DNA from: Nitrospirillum sp034653275
GTDB taxonomy: Bacteria; Pseudomonadota; Alphaproteobacteria; Azospirillales; Azospirillaceae
Assembly: GCF_034653275.1 (NCBI RefSeq)
Contig: NZ_JAYEES010000003.1
Location: 1,922,001 to 1,986,000 of the forward strand
Reading direction: 5' to 3'
Length of the DNA: 64,000 bases
Both the position numbers and the translations under genes were made by a program. A model generated the notes under the pieces. It saw only the letters and a program-made list of their open reading frames with translations. It made no database searches and was not told where the DNA came from. This document shows, in pieces, positions 1 to 7,855 of the stretch. Every line of letters starts with the position of its first letter. Position 1 is the first letter of the stretch.

Positions 1-492
1 GACCTTGTCCAGAACGCCGTTGATCATGCCGGGTTCCCGGCCGGCGAAGAAGCCGTGGGCGACGTCGATGTAGTCGTTGATGACGATGCGGGCGGCGGTG
101 TCGCCACCGGCCAGCAGTTCCCACGCGCCGGCGCGCAGGATGGCGCGCAGCAGCAGTTCCAGCCGGTCCAGGTGCTGGCGGTCCAGCGCCTGGCTCAGCA
201 CCGGGTCGATCTCATGCTGGCGCGAGGTGGCGCCACGCACGATGGCGGCGAACAACTCCCCATCCGCCGAGACGTAGCGGTCGCCATCCAGTTCCTGGCC
301 CAGGCGGAAATTGGCGTACTCGGTGATGATCACCTCGGGGGAGCTTTCCGTCAGCTCGATCTGGTACAGCGCCTGCACGGCGTTCAGGCGGGCGGCGCTG
401 CGCCGCGCCTTGGCGGAACCGGCCCGCTTGGGCGTGGGAAGCTTCACTTCCGGCGTGGGCGTGGGGGTGGTGACCTTTTTGCGGGGAGCCAT
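1..492 (-). CDS. nusB: Transcription antitermination factor NusB (C-terminus cut by window edge)
   Basis: NusB binds boxA RNA with NusE (S10) and supports antitermination on rRNA operons. The first 164 codons are visible, starting at the ATG at 492-490. A basic, Pro/Thr-rich leader of about 25 residues (MAPRKKVTTPTPTPEVK) precedes the helical NusB fold (ARRSAARLNAVQALYQIELT, later LLRAILRAGAWELL and IVINDYIDVAHGFFAGREPG), which matches the family well. The gene runs off the window at base 1, so the last helices are missing here. It lies downstream of ribH on the same strand, the usual alphaproteobacterial ribH-nusB arrangement, and is probably co-transcribed with the riboflavin genes. Confidence 0.93.
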   Translation of the reverse strand, partial: MAPRKKVTTPTPTPEVKLPTPKRAGSAKARRSAARLNAVQALYQIELTESSPEVIITEYANFRLGQELDGDRYVSADGELFAAIVRGATSRQHEIDPVLSQALDRQHLDRLELLLRAILRAGAWELLAGGDTAARIVINDYIDVAHGFFAGREPGMINGVLDKV

Positions 493-691
493 GATGTCGG
501 GAACGCTTTTCGCCAGGAAGGAAGGGGAATCGGAAAGTAGGGAAAGATGCGGCAGCCGGGCTCGCCGGCCAACCGAAAAATCATCCGGCATAGCGGGCCT
601 GCCCGTAAAGCGGCCACCGAGACGCGGCAGACACCAACGGCAGGCCGCACCCTTTTAGGCTGCGACCACCCGCCGCTTGAGGGCGCACAAA

Positions 692-1156
692 CTACCGCGT
701 GTTCAGCCGGAACTGCCGCTTCAGCTCGATCATCTCCAGGCAGGCGCGGGCCGCCTCCCCGCCCCGGTTCTTCTGCGCCACCGCCGCGCGGGCCCAGGCC
801 TGCTCCCGATTCTCCACGGTCAGCACGCCGTAGCCCAGCGCCAGGGTGTGGCGCAGCACCAGCTCGTTCAGGCCCCGGGCGCATTCGGCGGCCACGGTGT
901 CGTAGTGCGTGGTCTCGCCCCGGATGAGGCAGCCCAGCGCCACATAGCCGTCGAAGCGGCGGCGGCCGGAATAGAAGTCCATGGACTTCACGGCGTACTG
1001 CAGGGCCGCCGGCAGTTCGAACGTTCCCGGCACCTGGAAATGCTCGTACGTCGCGCCGGCCCGGCTGATCTCGGCCACGGCCCCGCGCACCAGTTCCTCG
1101 CCGATGTCCTCGTAGAACCGGGCCTCGACGATCATGATGTGGGGGGCTTCGGCCAA
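692..1156 (-). CDS. ribH: 6,7-dimethyl-8-ribityllumazine synthase
   Basis: Condenses 5-amino-6-ribitylaminouracil with 3,4-dihydroxy-2-butanone 4-phosphate to make the direct precursor of riboflavin. The 154-residue product has family length. It shows the N-terminal strand with HIMIVEARFYEDI, the substrate loop VPGTFELPAAL and the signature GCLIRGETTHYD, whose His is the proposed catalytic residue, then LTVENREQAWAR near the C-terminus. It sits 12 bases after ribB on the same strand and before nusB, so translation of the rib genes is tightly linked. Confident assignment. Confidence 0.96.
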   Translation of the reverse strand: MAEAPHIMIVEARFYEDIGEELVRGAVAEISRAGATYEHFQVPGTFELPAALQYAVKSMDFYSGRRRFDGYVALGCLIRGETTHYDTVAAECARGLNELVLRHTLALGYGVLTVENREQAWARAAVAQKNRGGEAARACLEMIELKRQFRLNTR

Positions 1157-1168
1157 GCGGCGGCTCCT

Positions 1169-2302
1169 CTAAGCGACCGGCGGACGCGGCGGGATGGCGC
1201 GCTGGCTGAGGATGGTCAGGCCGTAACCCTCGACACCCACCAGGGTTTTGGGGTTGTTGGTCAGCAGGTGCAGCTCCTTGACCCCCAGGTCCAGCAGGAT
1301 CTGGGCGCCCACACCGTAGTCGCGCAGCTGGCCGCCGTCGGGCGCGCCGGCGCCATCCAGCGCCCGCAGCCGGTCCAGCAGGGAGAAGGGCTGCGCGTCG
1401 CGGATGACGACGATGACGCCCCGCCCCTCGCGCGCCACGGTGGCCATGGCGATGTCCAGGTCGCCGGCGCCCTGGCGGCGGACGTCGCCCAGCAGGTCGT
1501 GCACCACCTCCAGCGCGTGCATGCGCGCCAGCACCGGCCGGCCGTCATCCACATCGCCCATGACCAGGGCCAGATGCTCCGCCCCGGTGATCCGGTTCTT
1601 GTAGACGTGCACGGTGAAGTGGCCGCCGTGGCGGCTTTCGATGGCGGTGGTGTAGGTGCGCTCCACCAGCGTCTCGGTGCGACGGCGATAGGCGATCAGG
1701 TCGGCGATGGTGCCGATCTTCAGCCCGTGCTCGGCGGCGAAGGGCAGCAGGTCCGGCAGGCGGGCCATGGTGCCGTCGTCCCTCATGATCTCGCAGATCA
1801 CGCCGGCCGGCAGCTTGCCCGCCAGGCGGGCGAAGTCCACCGCCGCCTCCGTATGGCCGGCGCGGACCAGCACGCCGCCGTCGCGCGCCACCAGCGGGAA
1901 GATGTGGCCGGGACTGGCGATGTCCTGCGGGCCGCTGTTGGGATCGATGGCGACGGCGATGGTGCGGGCGCGGTCGGGGGCGGAAATGCCGGTGGTGACC
2001 CCTTCCCGCGCCTCGATCGACACGGTGAAGGCCGTCTGGTGGCGCGAGGCGTTGTCCCGCGACATCAGCGGCAGGTTCAGCCGGTTGATCTGGGCCGTGT
2101 CCATGGACAGGCAGATCAGGCCGCGGCCGTGGCGGGCCATGAAGTTCACGGCGGCCGCGTCACAGCATTCCGCCGGGATGACCAGGTCGCCCTCATTCTC
2201 GCGGTCCTCGTCATCCACCAGGATGAACATGCGGCCGGCGCGGGCCTCCTCGATCAGTTCCTCAGGCGTGGACAGGGCCACGGAGACCGGCGTGTTGCTC
2301 AT
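1169..2302 (-). CDS. ribB: 3,4-dihydroxy-2-butanone-4-phosphate synthase with degenerate GTP cyclohydrolase II domain (RibBX type)
   Basis: Makes 3,4-dihydroxy-2-butanone 4-phosphate from ribulose 5-phosphate. The 377-residue product starts MSNTPVSVALSTPEELIEEA; its ATG shares one base with the ribE stop (TAATG), which supports translational coupling and rules out the longer upstream reading. The RibB half is intact, with DDEDRENEGDLV, the acidic loop, and the GHTEAAVDFARLAG region. The C-terminal half aligns with GTP cyclohydrolase II (ALVMGDV, EGRGVIV, LTNNPK) but lacks the zinc-binding cysteine cluster (CLTGD...RCDCG in true RibA) and the catalytic RxxGRNIGL segment. This half is therefore probably not a working cyclohydrolase, and RibA activity must come from another locus. 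Such RibB-RibA-like hybrids are known in proteobacteria. Confidence 0.93.
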   Translation of the reverse strand: MSNTPVSVALSTPEELIEEARAGRMFILVDDEDRENEGDLVIPAECCDAAAVNFMARHGRGLICLSMDTAQINRLNLPLMSRDNASRHQTAFTVSIEAREGVTTGISAPDRARTIAVAIDPNSGPQDIASPGHIFPLVARDGGVLVRAGHTEAAVDFARLAGKLPAGVICEIMRDDGTMARLPDLLPFAAEHGLKIGTIADLIAYRRRTETLVERTYTTAIESRHGGHFTVHVYKNRITGAEHLALVMGDVDDGRPVLARMHALEVVHDLLGDVRRQGAGDLDIAMATVAREGRGVIVVIRDAQPFSLLDRLRALDGAGAPDGGQLRDYGVGAQILLDLGVKELHLLTNNPKTLVGVEGYGLTILSQRAIPPRPPVA

Positions 2303-2913
2303 TATTTCGTTTCCGCGAGACGGGCGACGTAGCGCGCCAGCATGTCGACTTCCAGATTGATCACTCCGCCAGCCTTCAGGTGCTGGAAGGTGGTCTTTTC
2401 CTGGGTGTGGGGGATGATATTGATGCCGAAGCGCGTGCCCGCGACCGAGTTCACGGTCAGCGACACGCCATCCAGCGCCACCGAGCCCTTGGCGGCGATG
2501 AAGCGCGCCAGATACGGCGGCGCGTCGAACCACCAGCGCTGGCTGTCGCCGTCCGGCTGCACGCCGACAATGTTGATGACGCCGTCGACATGGCCATAGA
2601 CCAGGTGGCCGCCCAACTCGTCCCCCAGGCGCAAGGACCGCTCCAGATTCACGGGCGTGCCGGCCTGCCAAGTGCCGGTGGTGGTCTTGGAATGGGTCTC
2701 GGCCGACACGTCCACCTTGAACCAGCCCCGGCCGCCGTCCTGACCACCATCCTGGCCCTTCTCGACCACGGTGAGGCAGACGCCGTTGCAGGCGATGGAG
2801 GCGCCGATGGCGACCGTCTCCAGGTCGAACCCGGTGGCGATGGTGAAACGGGTATCGCCACGCCGTTCAACAGCGGTGACCTGCCCGACATCCGTGATGA
2901 GTCCGGTAAACAT
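2302..2913 (-). CDS. ribE: Riboflavin synthase alpha subunit
   Basis: Dismutates two 6,7-dimethyl-8-ribityllumazine molecules to riboflavin. The 203-residue product begins MFTGLITDVGQVTAV, the diagnostic N-terminus, and contains the two tandem lumazine-binding barrels: first SIACNGVCLTV, second VALDGVSLTVN, each with the MFTG/GHVDG pattern (VYGHVDGVINIV). The start at 2913 was chosen over a longer frame because MFTGLI is the conserved start of the family. The stop overlaps the ribB start by one base. The gap to ribD is 77 bases. Confidence 0.95.
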   Translation of the reverse strand: MFTGLITDVGQVTAVERRGDTRFTIATGFDLETVAIGASIACNGVCLTVVEKGQDGGQDGGRGWFKVDVSAETHSKTTTGTWQAGTPVNLERSLRLGDELGGHLVYGHVDGVINIVGVQPDGDSQRWWFDAPPYLARFIAAKGSVALDGVSLTVNSVAGTRFGINIIPHTQEKTTFQHLKAGGVINLEVDMLARYVARLAETK

Positions 2914-2990
2914 GGGCGACAAACTAGGCCCGGCCGCCCCGGCTGGCGAGCACAAAATGGCGGCGTTTCCCGCGCGAAACCGCAAACCGG

Positions 2991-4115
2991 TCACCCGATG
3001 CGGCGATAGCTCTCGGCCTTGTCATCGCCGGCCGGACGCACGTCCACGAGACTGAAGCGCGGCGCGGCGTTCAGCCGCTCCAGCCCGAAGCCCTGGGCCG
3101 CCGCCAGGCCGTCGCCGCCGATGACCTTGGACGCCCGGTACCATTCCAGGCGGTCCACCAGATCCTCCTTGAAGAGGGAGGCGGCCAACTGCGCCCCACC
3201 CTCCACCAGCACCCGGGTCAGGCCGCGCCCGCCCAGGGCTGCCAGCACGGCGGCCAGCGGCATGACGCCGTCGGCGTCGGCAGGGATCTCGATGATGTCC
3301 ACCCCGCATTCCTGATAGGCGCGGCGGCGGGTGGCGTCGCCGCCGGCCAGGGTCGCCACCCACACCGGCACGCGGCGGGCGTCGCACACCAGGCGGCTGG
3401 TCAGCGGCAAGCGCAGGCGCCTGTCCACCACGATGCGGATGGGGGAGCGGTCCTCCAGCCCTGGCAGGCGGCAGGTCAGCTCCGGATCATCGGCCAGGGC
3501 GGTGCCGATGCCCACCATGATGGCGTCGTGGATGCTGCGCAGGCCGTGCCCCCAGGAGCGGGCGACGGGGCCGGTGATCCATTGGCTTTCATGCGCCTTG
3601 GTGGCGATGCGGCCGTCCAGGGTGGTGGCCAGCTTCAGGGTCACCATGGGGCGGCCCTCGGTGACGCGGCGCAGGAAGCCCTCGGTCACCAGCCGCGCCT
3701 CCTCGTCCAGCAGGCCCATGTCCACGGTGATGCCGGCGTCGCGCAGGCGGGTGACGCCCCGGCCGGAGACGCGGGGGTCGGGATCGCCGATGGCGACGAC
3801 CACGCGCTTGATGCCGGCCGCCACCAGGGCGTCGGCGCAGGGCGGCGTCTTGCCGACGTGGCTGCAGGGTTCCAGCGTGACGTAGGCGGTGGCCCCCTCC
3901 GCCGCGTTGCCGGCCTGGGCCAGGGCCACCGTCTCGGCATGCGGACGCCCGCCGGGCTGGGTCCAGCCCCGGCCCACCACGCGGCCGTCCTTGACGATGA
4001 CGCAGCCCACCGCCGGGTTGGGCCAGCAACGCCCCAGCCCGCGCGAGGCGAGCGAAAGTGCCGCGCGCATGTGCGCGACGTCGTCGGCGGTGTGGTGATG
4101 GGGCATGGTGGACAT
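2991..4115 (-). CDS. ribD: Bifunctional diaminohydroxyphosphoribosylaminopyrimidine deaminase / 5-amino-6-(5-phosphoribosylamino)uracil reductase
   Basis: Catalyses the deamination and reduction steps that follow GTP cyclohydrolase II in riboflavin synthesis. The N-terminal cytidine-deaminase-like domain has the zinc/catalytic signature H59-A-E61 and PCSHxGxTPPC with C84 and C93. The C-terminal reductase domain starts near residue 155 (PMVTLKLATTLDGRIATK) and includes RVLVEGGAQLAASLF. Length 374 is normal. The gene is 80 bases downstream of nrdR and heads the rib part of the operon. I looked for an FMN riboswitch upstream and did not recognise one. Confidence 0.96.
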   Translation of the reverse strand: MSTMPHHHTADDVAHMRAALSLASRGLGRCWPNPAVGCVIVKDGRVVGRGWTQPGGRPHAETVALAQAGNAAEGATAYVTLEPCSHVGKTPPCADALVAAGIKRVVVAIGDPDPRVSGRGVTRLRDAGITVDMGLLDEEARLVTEGFLRRVTEGRPMVTLKLATTLDGRIATKAHESQWITGPVARSWGHGLRSIHDAIMVGIGTALADDPELTCRLPGLEDRSPIRIVVDRRLRLPLTSRLVCDARRVPVWVATLAGGDATRRRAYQECGVDIIEIPADADGVMPLAAVLAALGGRGLTRVLVEGGAQLAASLFKEDLVDRLEWYRASKVIGGDGLAAAQGFGLERLNAAPRFSLVDVRPAGDDKAESYRRIG

Positions 4116-4195
4116 GGGAACGCGGCCTCTCCTCAGTCCATAGGATGGGCCGTCAGGCGGGGCCCGTTCAAGCCCCGCCTGGAGGTATCATATCG

Positions 4196-4657
4196 TCAGG
4201 CTTCAGGATCGGTCTTAAGATGGCCGACGAACTCATTGAAATCGGCCACTTCGCGGAAGTCCTTGTAGACCGAGGCATAGCGGATGTAGGCGATCTGGTC
4301 CAACTGGGCCAGCGTGTCCATCACCATGCTGCCGATCTGCTTGGACGGGATTTCCGTCTCACCGGACGATTCCAGCTGGCGAACGATGGAGTTCACCACC
4401 CGGTCGATACGGTCGGCGTCCACCGGCCGCTTGCGCAAGGCGACCCGCATCGACCGCAAGACCTTTTCGCGGTCGAAGGGTTCGCGCTGCCCGGTCGCCT
4501 TCACCACGGTCAACTCGCGCAGCTGCACGCGCTCGAACGTCGTGAACCGCGCGCCGCAGGAGGGGCAGAAGCGGCGGCGGCGGATGGCGGAGTTATCCTC
4601 GGTGGGCCGAGAATCCTTCACCTGGGTGTCGTCGTTACCACAAAACGGGCAGCGCAT
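4196..4657 (-). CDS. nrdR: Transcriptional repressor NrdR
   Basis: ATP/dATP-sensing repressor of ribonucleotide reductase genes. The 153-residue protein has the zinc ribbon (C3, C6, C31, C34: MRCPFCGNDDTQV and RFCPSCGARFTTFER) followed by an ATP-cone (VVKATGQREPFDREKV to YIRYASVYKDFREVADF). Full family length and motifs. It lies between glyA (45-base gap) and ribD, the conserved alphaproteobacterial order. No NrdR boxes or nrd genes were recognised in this window, so its targets are elsewhere. Confidence 0.97.
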   Translation of the reverse strand: MRCPFCGNDDTQVKDSRPTEDNSAIRRRRFCPSCGARFTTFERVQLRELTVVKATGQREPFDREKVLRSMRVALRKRPVDADRIDRVVNSIVRQLESSGETEIPSKQIGSMVMDTLAQLDQIAYIRYASVYKDFREVADFNEFVGHLKTDPEA

Positions 4658-4702
4658 TACTCCTGGTCCCCCTCCGTGTAAGGCCGTTCAACCAGCCTTG
4701 TT

Positions 4703-5983
4703 TCAGTAAATCGGGAAACGGCGGCAGAGCGCCTGAACCTTTTCCCGCACCCGCGCCTCGGCGGCCGAGTTGTCGCCGTTGGACTTGGCCAGCGCGTCCA
4801 GCACCTCGATGATCATCTCGCCGACCTGGCGGAATTCTTCGGTGCCGAAGCCGCGCGTGGTGGCGGCCGGGGTGCCCAGGCGGACACCGGAGGTCACCAT
4901 CGGCTTTTCCGGGTCGAAGGGCACGCCGTTCTTGTTGCAGGTCATGCCGGCGTGTTCCAGGCTGACCTCGGCGTCACGGCCGGTCAGCTTCTTGGGACGC
5001 AGGTCGACCAGCACGATGTGGCTGTCGGTGCCGCCGGACACGATGTCCAGGCCGCCCTTGATCAGCACGTCGGCCAGCACCTGGGCGTTGGCCTTCACCT
5101 GGGCGGCGTATTCCTTGAACTCGGGCTTCAGCGCCTCGCCGAAGGCCACGGCCTTGGCGGCGATGACGTGCATCAGCGGGCCGCCCTGCAGGCCGGGGAA
5201 CACCGCCGAGTTGATCTTCTTGCCCAGGTCCAGGTCGTTGGACAGGATCATGCCGCCGCGCGGACCGCGCAGGGTCTTGTGCGTGGTGGTGGTGACGATG
5301 TGGGCGTGCGGCAGCGGGCTGGGATAGACGCCGGCGGCGACCAGGCCCGCGTAATGGGCCATGTCCACCATCAGATAGGCGCCGATCTCATCCGCGATGG
5401 CGCGGAAGCGGGCGAAGTCGATCTCCCGCGGGTAGGCGGAGGCGCCGGCGATGATCAGCTTGGGCTTGTGCTCGCGGGCCTTGGCCTCCATCGCCTCGTA
5501 ATCAATGCGGTGGTCTTCCGGGCGCACGCCATAGCTGACGACGTTGAACCACTTGCCGGACTGGTTGGCGGCGGACCCGTGGGTCAGGTGGCCGCCGTGG
5601 GTCAGGTCCATGCCCATGAAGGTGTCGCCCGGCTTCAGCAGGGCCATGAACACCGCCTGGTTGGCCTGCGCGCCGGAATGCGGCTGCACGTTGGCGTAGG
5701 CGCAGTTGAACAGGGCCTTGGCGCGGTCGATGGCCAGCTGCTCGGCCACGTCGACATACTCGCAGCCACCATAATAGCGCTTGGACGGGTAGCCTTCGGC
5801 GTACTTGTTGGTCAGGACGGAGCCCTGGGCCTCCAGCACGGCGCGGGAAACGATGTTCTCCGACGCGATCAGCTCGATCTGGTCCTGCTGCCGGCGCAGC
5901 TCGTCACCAATGACGCGGGCCAGGTCGGGATCGGCCGCCGCGAGCGTGTCGCTGAAGAAACCAGCGCTTTGAGTAAAAGCCAT
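4703..5983 (-). CDS. glyA: Serine hydroxymethyltransferase
   Basis: PLP enzyme interconverting serine and glycine with tetrahydrofolate, the main source of one-carbon units. The 426-residue product carries the PLP-lysine motif TTTTHKTLRGPRGG (K236), the N-terminal IELIASENIVSRAVLEAQGS and the YAEGYPSKRYYGGCEYVD substrate region. It follows rpiB by 71 bases and precedes nrdR by 45, so the whole rpiB-to-nusB run is probably one transcript. Very confident. Confidence 0.98.
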   Translation of the reverse strand: MAFTQSAGFFSDTLAAADPDLARVIGDELRRQQDQIELIASENIVSRAVLEAQGSVLTNKYAEGYPSKRYYGGCEYVDVAEQLAIDRAKALFNCAYANVQPHSGAQANQAVFMALLKPGDTFMGMDLTHGGHLTHGSAANQSGKWFNVVSYGVRPEDHRIDYEAMEAKAREHKPKLIIAGASAYPREIDFARFRAIADEIGAYLMVDMAHYAGLVAAGVYPSPLPHAHIVTTTTHKTLRGPRGGMILSNDLDLGKKINSAVFPGLQGGPLMHVIAAKAVAFGEALKPEFKEYAAQVKANAQVLADVLIKGGLDIVSGGTDSHIVLVDLRPKKLTGRDAEVSLEHAGMTCNKNGVPFDPEKPMVTSGVRLGTPAATTRGFGTEEFRQVGEMIIEVLDALAKSNGDNSAAEARVREKVQALCRRFPIY

Positions 5984-6054
5984 TCTGACAACCCTCTGTG
6001 ATGCGGATCCGCGTCGTCTGGACCCGCGCCGGGGCGCCGGTCCCGGGAAGCGCC

Positions 6055-6489
6055 TCAGCCCAGCATGGCAACGCGCCGGGCGTGACGTCCCCCTTCATAC
6101 GGCGTGGACAGGAAAGCCAAGGTGCAATCGCGCGCCACCTCCAGCCCGACGATGCGGGCCCCGAGCACCAGGACGTTGGCGTCGTTGTGCTGGCGGCAGA
6201 GACGGGCGGTGGTGATGTCGTGGCATAGGGCCGCGCGGACATGGCGGTGCCGGTTGGCGGCGATGCTGATGCCGATGCCGGTGCCGCAGATCAGCACGCC
6301 GGCCTCGGCCCGGCCGTCGGCCAGGGCGGCGGCCACGGCGTCGGCGAAATTGGGGTAATCGACGCTGGCGGGGCCGTCGGTGCCCAGGTCCAGGACAGCC
6401 ACGCCCTGCTCTTCCAGCAGCGCCTTCAGCGCGGCCTTCAGCTCGGTGCCGGCGTGATCGGAAGCGATGGCGAACGTCTTGGCGGTCAT
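6055..6489 (-). CDS. rpiB: Ribose 5-phosphate isomerase B
   Basis: Interconverts ribulose 5-phosphate and ribose 5-phosphate; the former is the RibB substrate made use of four genes downstream. Starting at ATG 6489 (MTAKTFAIASDHAGTELK) gives 144 residues, the RpiB norm. The longer in-frame reading adds about 35 residues with no homology. The catalytic cysteine sits in VLICGTGIGISIAANR (C68), and HDITTARLCRQHNDANVL completes the LacAB/RpiB signature. First gene of the minus-strand operon; its promoter must lie in the intergenic region to the right. Confidence 0.96.
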   Translation of the reverse strand: MTAKTFAIASDHAGTELKAALKALLEEQGVAVLDLGTDGPASVDYPNFADAVAAALADGRAEAGVLICGTGIGISIAANRHRHVRAALCHDITTARLCRQHNDANVLVLGARIVGLEVARDCTLAFLSTPYEGGRHARRVAMLG

Positions 6490-6866
6490 GAGGCCCAACC
6501 TATTTCGTGAACGCACGAACAGGGGGCGCGCCCGCATGGCCCGCCCCTTCGGCGCCGCCCCCGGCCCGGACGCCCGCGAATGGTGCGGCGCCACAAGAAG
6601 TGGGGGCTAAAAACCGTGTGGACACTACCAGATGCGCTCTGCCGGCACCAGTTCCGGGATCCGCTGGCGGCGCAGCCAGGATATGCCCCGCACGCCGATC
6701 TAAACCCGCTGAACCCGCTGGCGCGCGCGCCAACGCGTGGGGCGTGTACGCGCTGGTGGTTGTGGCGGCCGGCCGACAACGTCCAGTAGAACCATTTGCG
6801 CCCGCAATAGCCTGCCAATGCAGCAACTCAACGGTGAAGCCCACAATCCGTCTAAAATTGTCCACA

Positions 6867-6882
6867 TGTGATGGACATCACA
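6867..6882. promoter_or_regulatory. Perfect CRP/FNR-family palindrome TGTGA-N6-TCACA
   Basis: The sequence TGTGATGGACATCACA is an exact match to the cAMP-CRP consensus TGTGA-N6-TCACA and is itself a perfect inverted repeat with a two-base centre. ATTGT and ACAAT lie at its flanks (6858-6862 and 6880-6884). It is about 190 bases upstream of mucR and about 380 bases from the rpiB start. The match is seen in the sequence; that a Crp-like protein binds it is inference. Confidence 0.5.
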
Positions 6883-6984
6883 ATCAATGGGATCCAGCCC
6901 AACTATCCCCATCCAAGTCAACACGGCTAAACACTTGGTGAAGGGCATGAAGACCAGCCCTACGTCGATAGGACAAGCCGAATT

Positions 6985-7001
6985 AACATTGACATAACAT
7001 T
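6985..7001 (+). promoter_or_regulatory. AT-rich direct repeat upstream of mucR, possible autoregulatory site
   Basis: AACATT occurs at 6985-6990 and again at 6996-7001, eleven bases apart, so on the same face of the helix. They lie 54-70 bases before the mucR start and a TTGACA hexamer (6989-6994) lies within them. MucR/Ros proteins are known to bind AT-rich sites containing TA steps and to repress their own genes, so autoregulation here is plausible but unproven. No convincing -10 is spaced from the TTGACA. Confidence 0.3.
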
Positions 7002-7054
7002 ATGACTGTGCGAGGGGTACACCCACTTCGTTCCAATGTGTCAAGGCAGTTGAA

Positions 7055-7498
7055 ATGATTGAACAACAGGACGGCGACCTGCGCGCGTCTCAACTTCTCC
7101 GGATGACGTCGGAAATCGTCTCTGCCTATGTTGGCAAAAATGCTCTGCCGGCCCAGCAGATTCCCGAGATCATCAGCACGGTTTACGGCTCTCTGGCCGG
7201 CCTCGACATGCCGCAGGTCGAAGCTCAGCCGGAGCCGCAGCGCCCCGCCGTGCCCGTGCGCAAGTCGGTCACCCCCGAATACATCGTCTGCCTGGAAGAC
7301 GGCAAGAAGCTGAAGATGCTGAAGCGGCATCTGCGCTCGACCTATAACATGACCCCCGACGAATACCGCGCCAAGTGGGGCCTGCCGGCCGACTATCCCA
7401 TGGTCGCCCCGAACTACGCCGCCCAGCGGTCGGAGTTCGCGAAGAAGATTGGCCTGGGCAAGGCCCCGGCGGACCAGCCGCGCCGCCGCGCGTCCTGA
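7055..7498 (+). CDS. MucR/Ros-family transcriptional regulator
   Basis: Global regulators of this family control exopolysaccharide, motility and cell-cycle genes in alphaproteobacteria. The 147-residue product has an N-terminal helical oligomerisation segment (1-50) and a C-terminal DNA-binding domain (71-140: VTPEYIVCLEDGKKLKMLKR, then YRAKWGLPADYPMVAPNYA). In Ros numbering the zinc ligands are C79, C82, H92 and H96/H97. Here C79 and H92 are kept, position 82 is Asp (as in other MucR proteins), and 96-97 are Thr-Tyr, so the fourth ligand appears missing. Some Mesorhizobium homologues fold without zinc, so the protein may still work. Followed by a strong terminator. Confidence 0.92.
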   Translation: MIEQQDGDLRASQLLRMTSEIVSAYVGKNALPAQQIPEIISTVYGSLAGLDMPQVEAQPEPQRPAVPVRKSVTPEYIVCLEDGKKLKMLKRHLRSTYNMTPDEYRAKWGLPADYPMVAPNYAAQRSEFAKKIGLGKAPADQPRRRAS

Positions 7499-7511
7499 GT
7501 CATCGAATGAC

Positions 7512-7580
7512 GGCCCAGCCCCTCCGAGGCTGGGCCGACCAATGAAAAACCGCCGCCCCAACAGGAGCGGCGGTTTTTCA
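7512..7580 (+). terminator. Double hairpin terminator after mucR
   Basis: Two hairpins follow the mucR stop. The first is CGGCCCAGCC / GGCTGGGCCG around a short loop at 7511-7537. The second has arms AAAAACCGCCGC (7545-7556) and GCGGCGGTTTTT (7567-7578), continuing into a T-rich stretch. The A/T-flanked second stem can terminate on both strands and separates mucR from the convergent gene at 7614. Confidence 0.85.
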
Positions 7581-7613
7581 TTTTTGGCTCAGAACAAAGA
7601 CTTGGCTGGTGGT

Positions 7614-7823
7614 TCAGACCAGGATGCCGCGCGGCTTGTTACGCCGTTTCGCCAGGACGTACCGCAGCTTGGCCACCGCCACGCGGCGCAAATGTTCCTG
7701 CGGCAGGTTGGCCGGCCCCTGGATCGAGACCTCGACGCCCGTGTTGGCGTCGATGGCGGTCGCCTTCACGATCTGACCGATCCGATGGTATTCGACATAG
7801 ACTTCGTCGTTCCCGGCCATCAT
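7614..7823 (-). CDS. Small conserved protein, possibly DUF6898
   Basis: A 69-residue soluble protein (MMAGNDEVYVEYHRIGQIVK, then ATAIDANTGVEVSIQGP and a basic tail KRRNKPRGILV). The beta-strand-rich pattern with a conserved T-G-x-E-V-x-I-x-G-P segment resembles a small domain widespread in Rhodospirillales that I recall as DUF6898; some entries in that family carry misleading enzyme names. Function unknown. It lies 32 bases after the MarR gene on the same strand and may be co-transcribed with it. The start could equally be the second Met three bases in. Confidence 0.75.
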   Translation of the reverse strand: MMAGNDEVYVEYHRIGQIVKATAIDANTGVEVSIQGPANLPQEHLRRVAVAKLRYVLAKRRNKPRGILV

Positions 7824-7855
7824 CCGGCACCCTGCTTGAAAATAAACGCCGGCGT

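Larger units (their letters stand above)
6490..7054. other. Intergenic region between rpiB and mucR, no gene seen
   Basis: These 565 bases separate the divergent rpiB operon and mucR. The part next to rpiB is GC-rich and the part next to mucR is AT-rich. Reading frames here lack coding character. I see two sites: a perfect CRP-type palindrome at 6867-6882 and a direct repeat in an AT-rich patch at 6985-7001. Both are listed separately. Confidence 0.6.

Noticed and set aside
677..2332. Long plus-strand open frame of 551 codons
   Set aside because: It lies antisense to ribH and ribB, which have clear homology. High GC content leaves long open frames opposite real genes throughout this window.
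4116..4195. FMN riboswitch near the rib genes
   Set aside because: The gaps before ribD, ribE and ribB are short and show no FMN element I can recognise.
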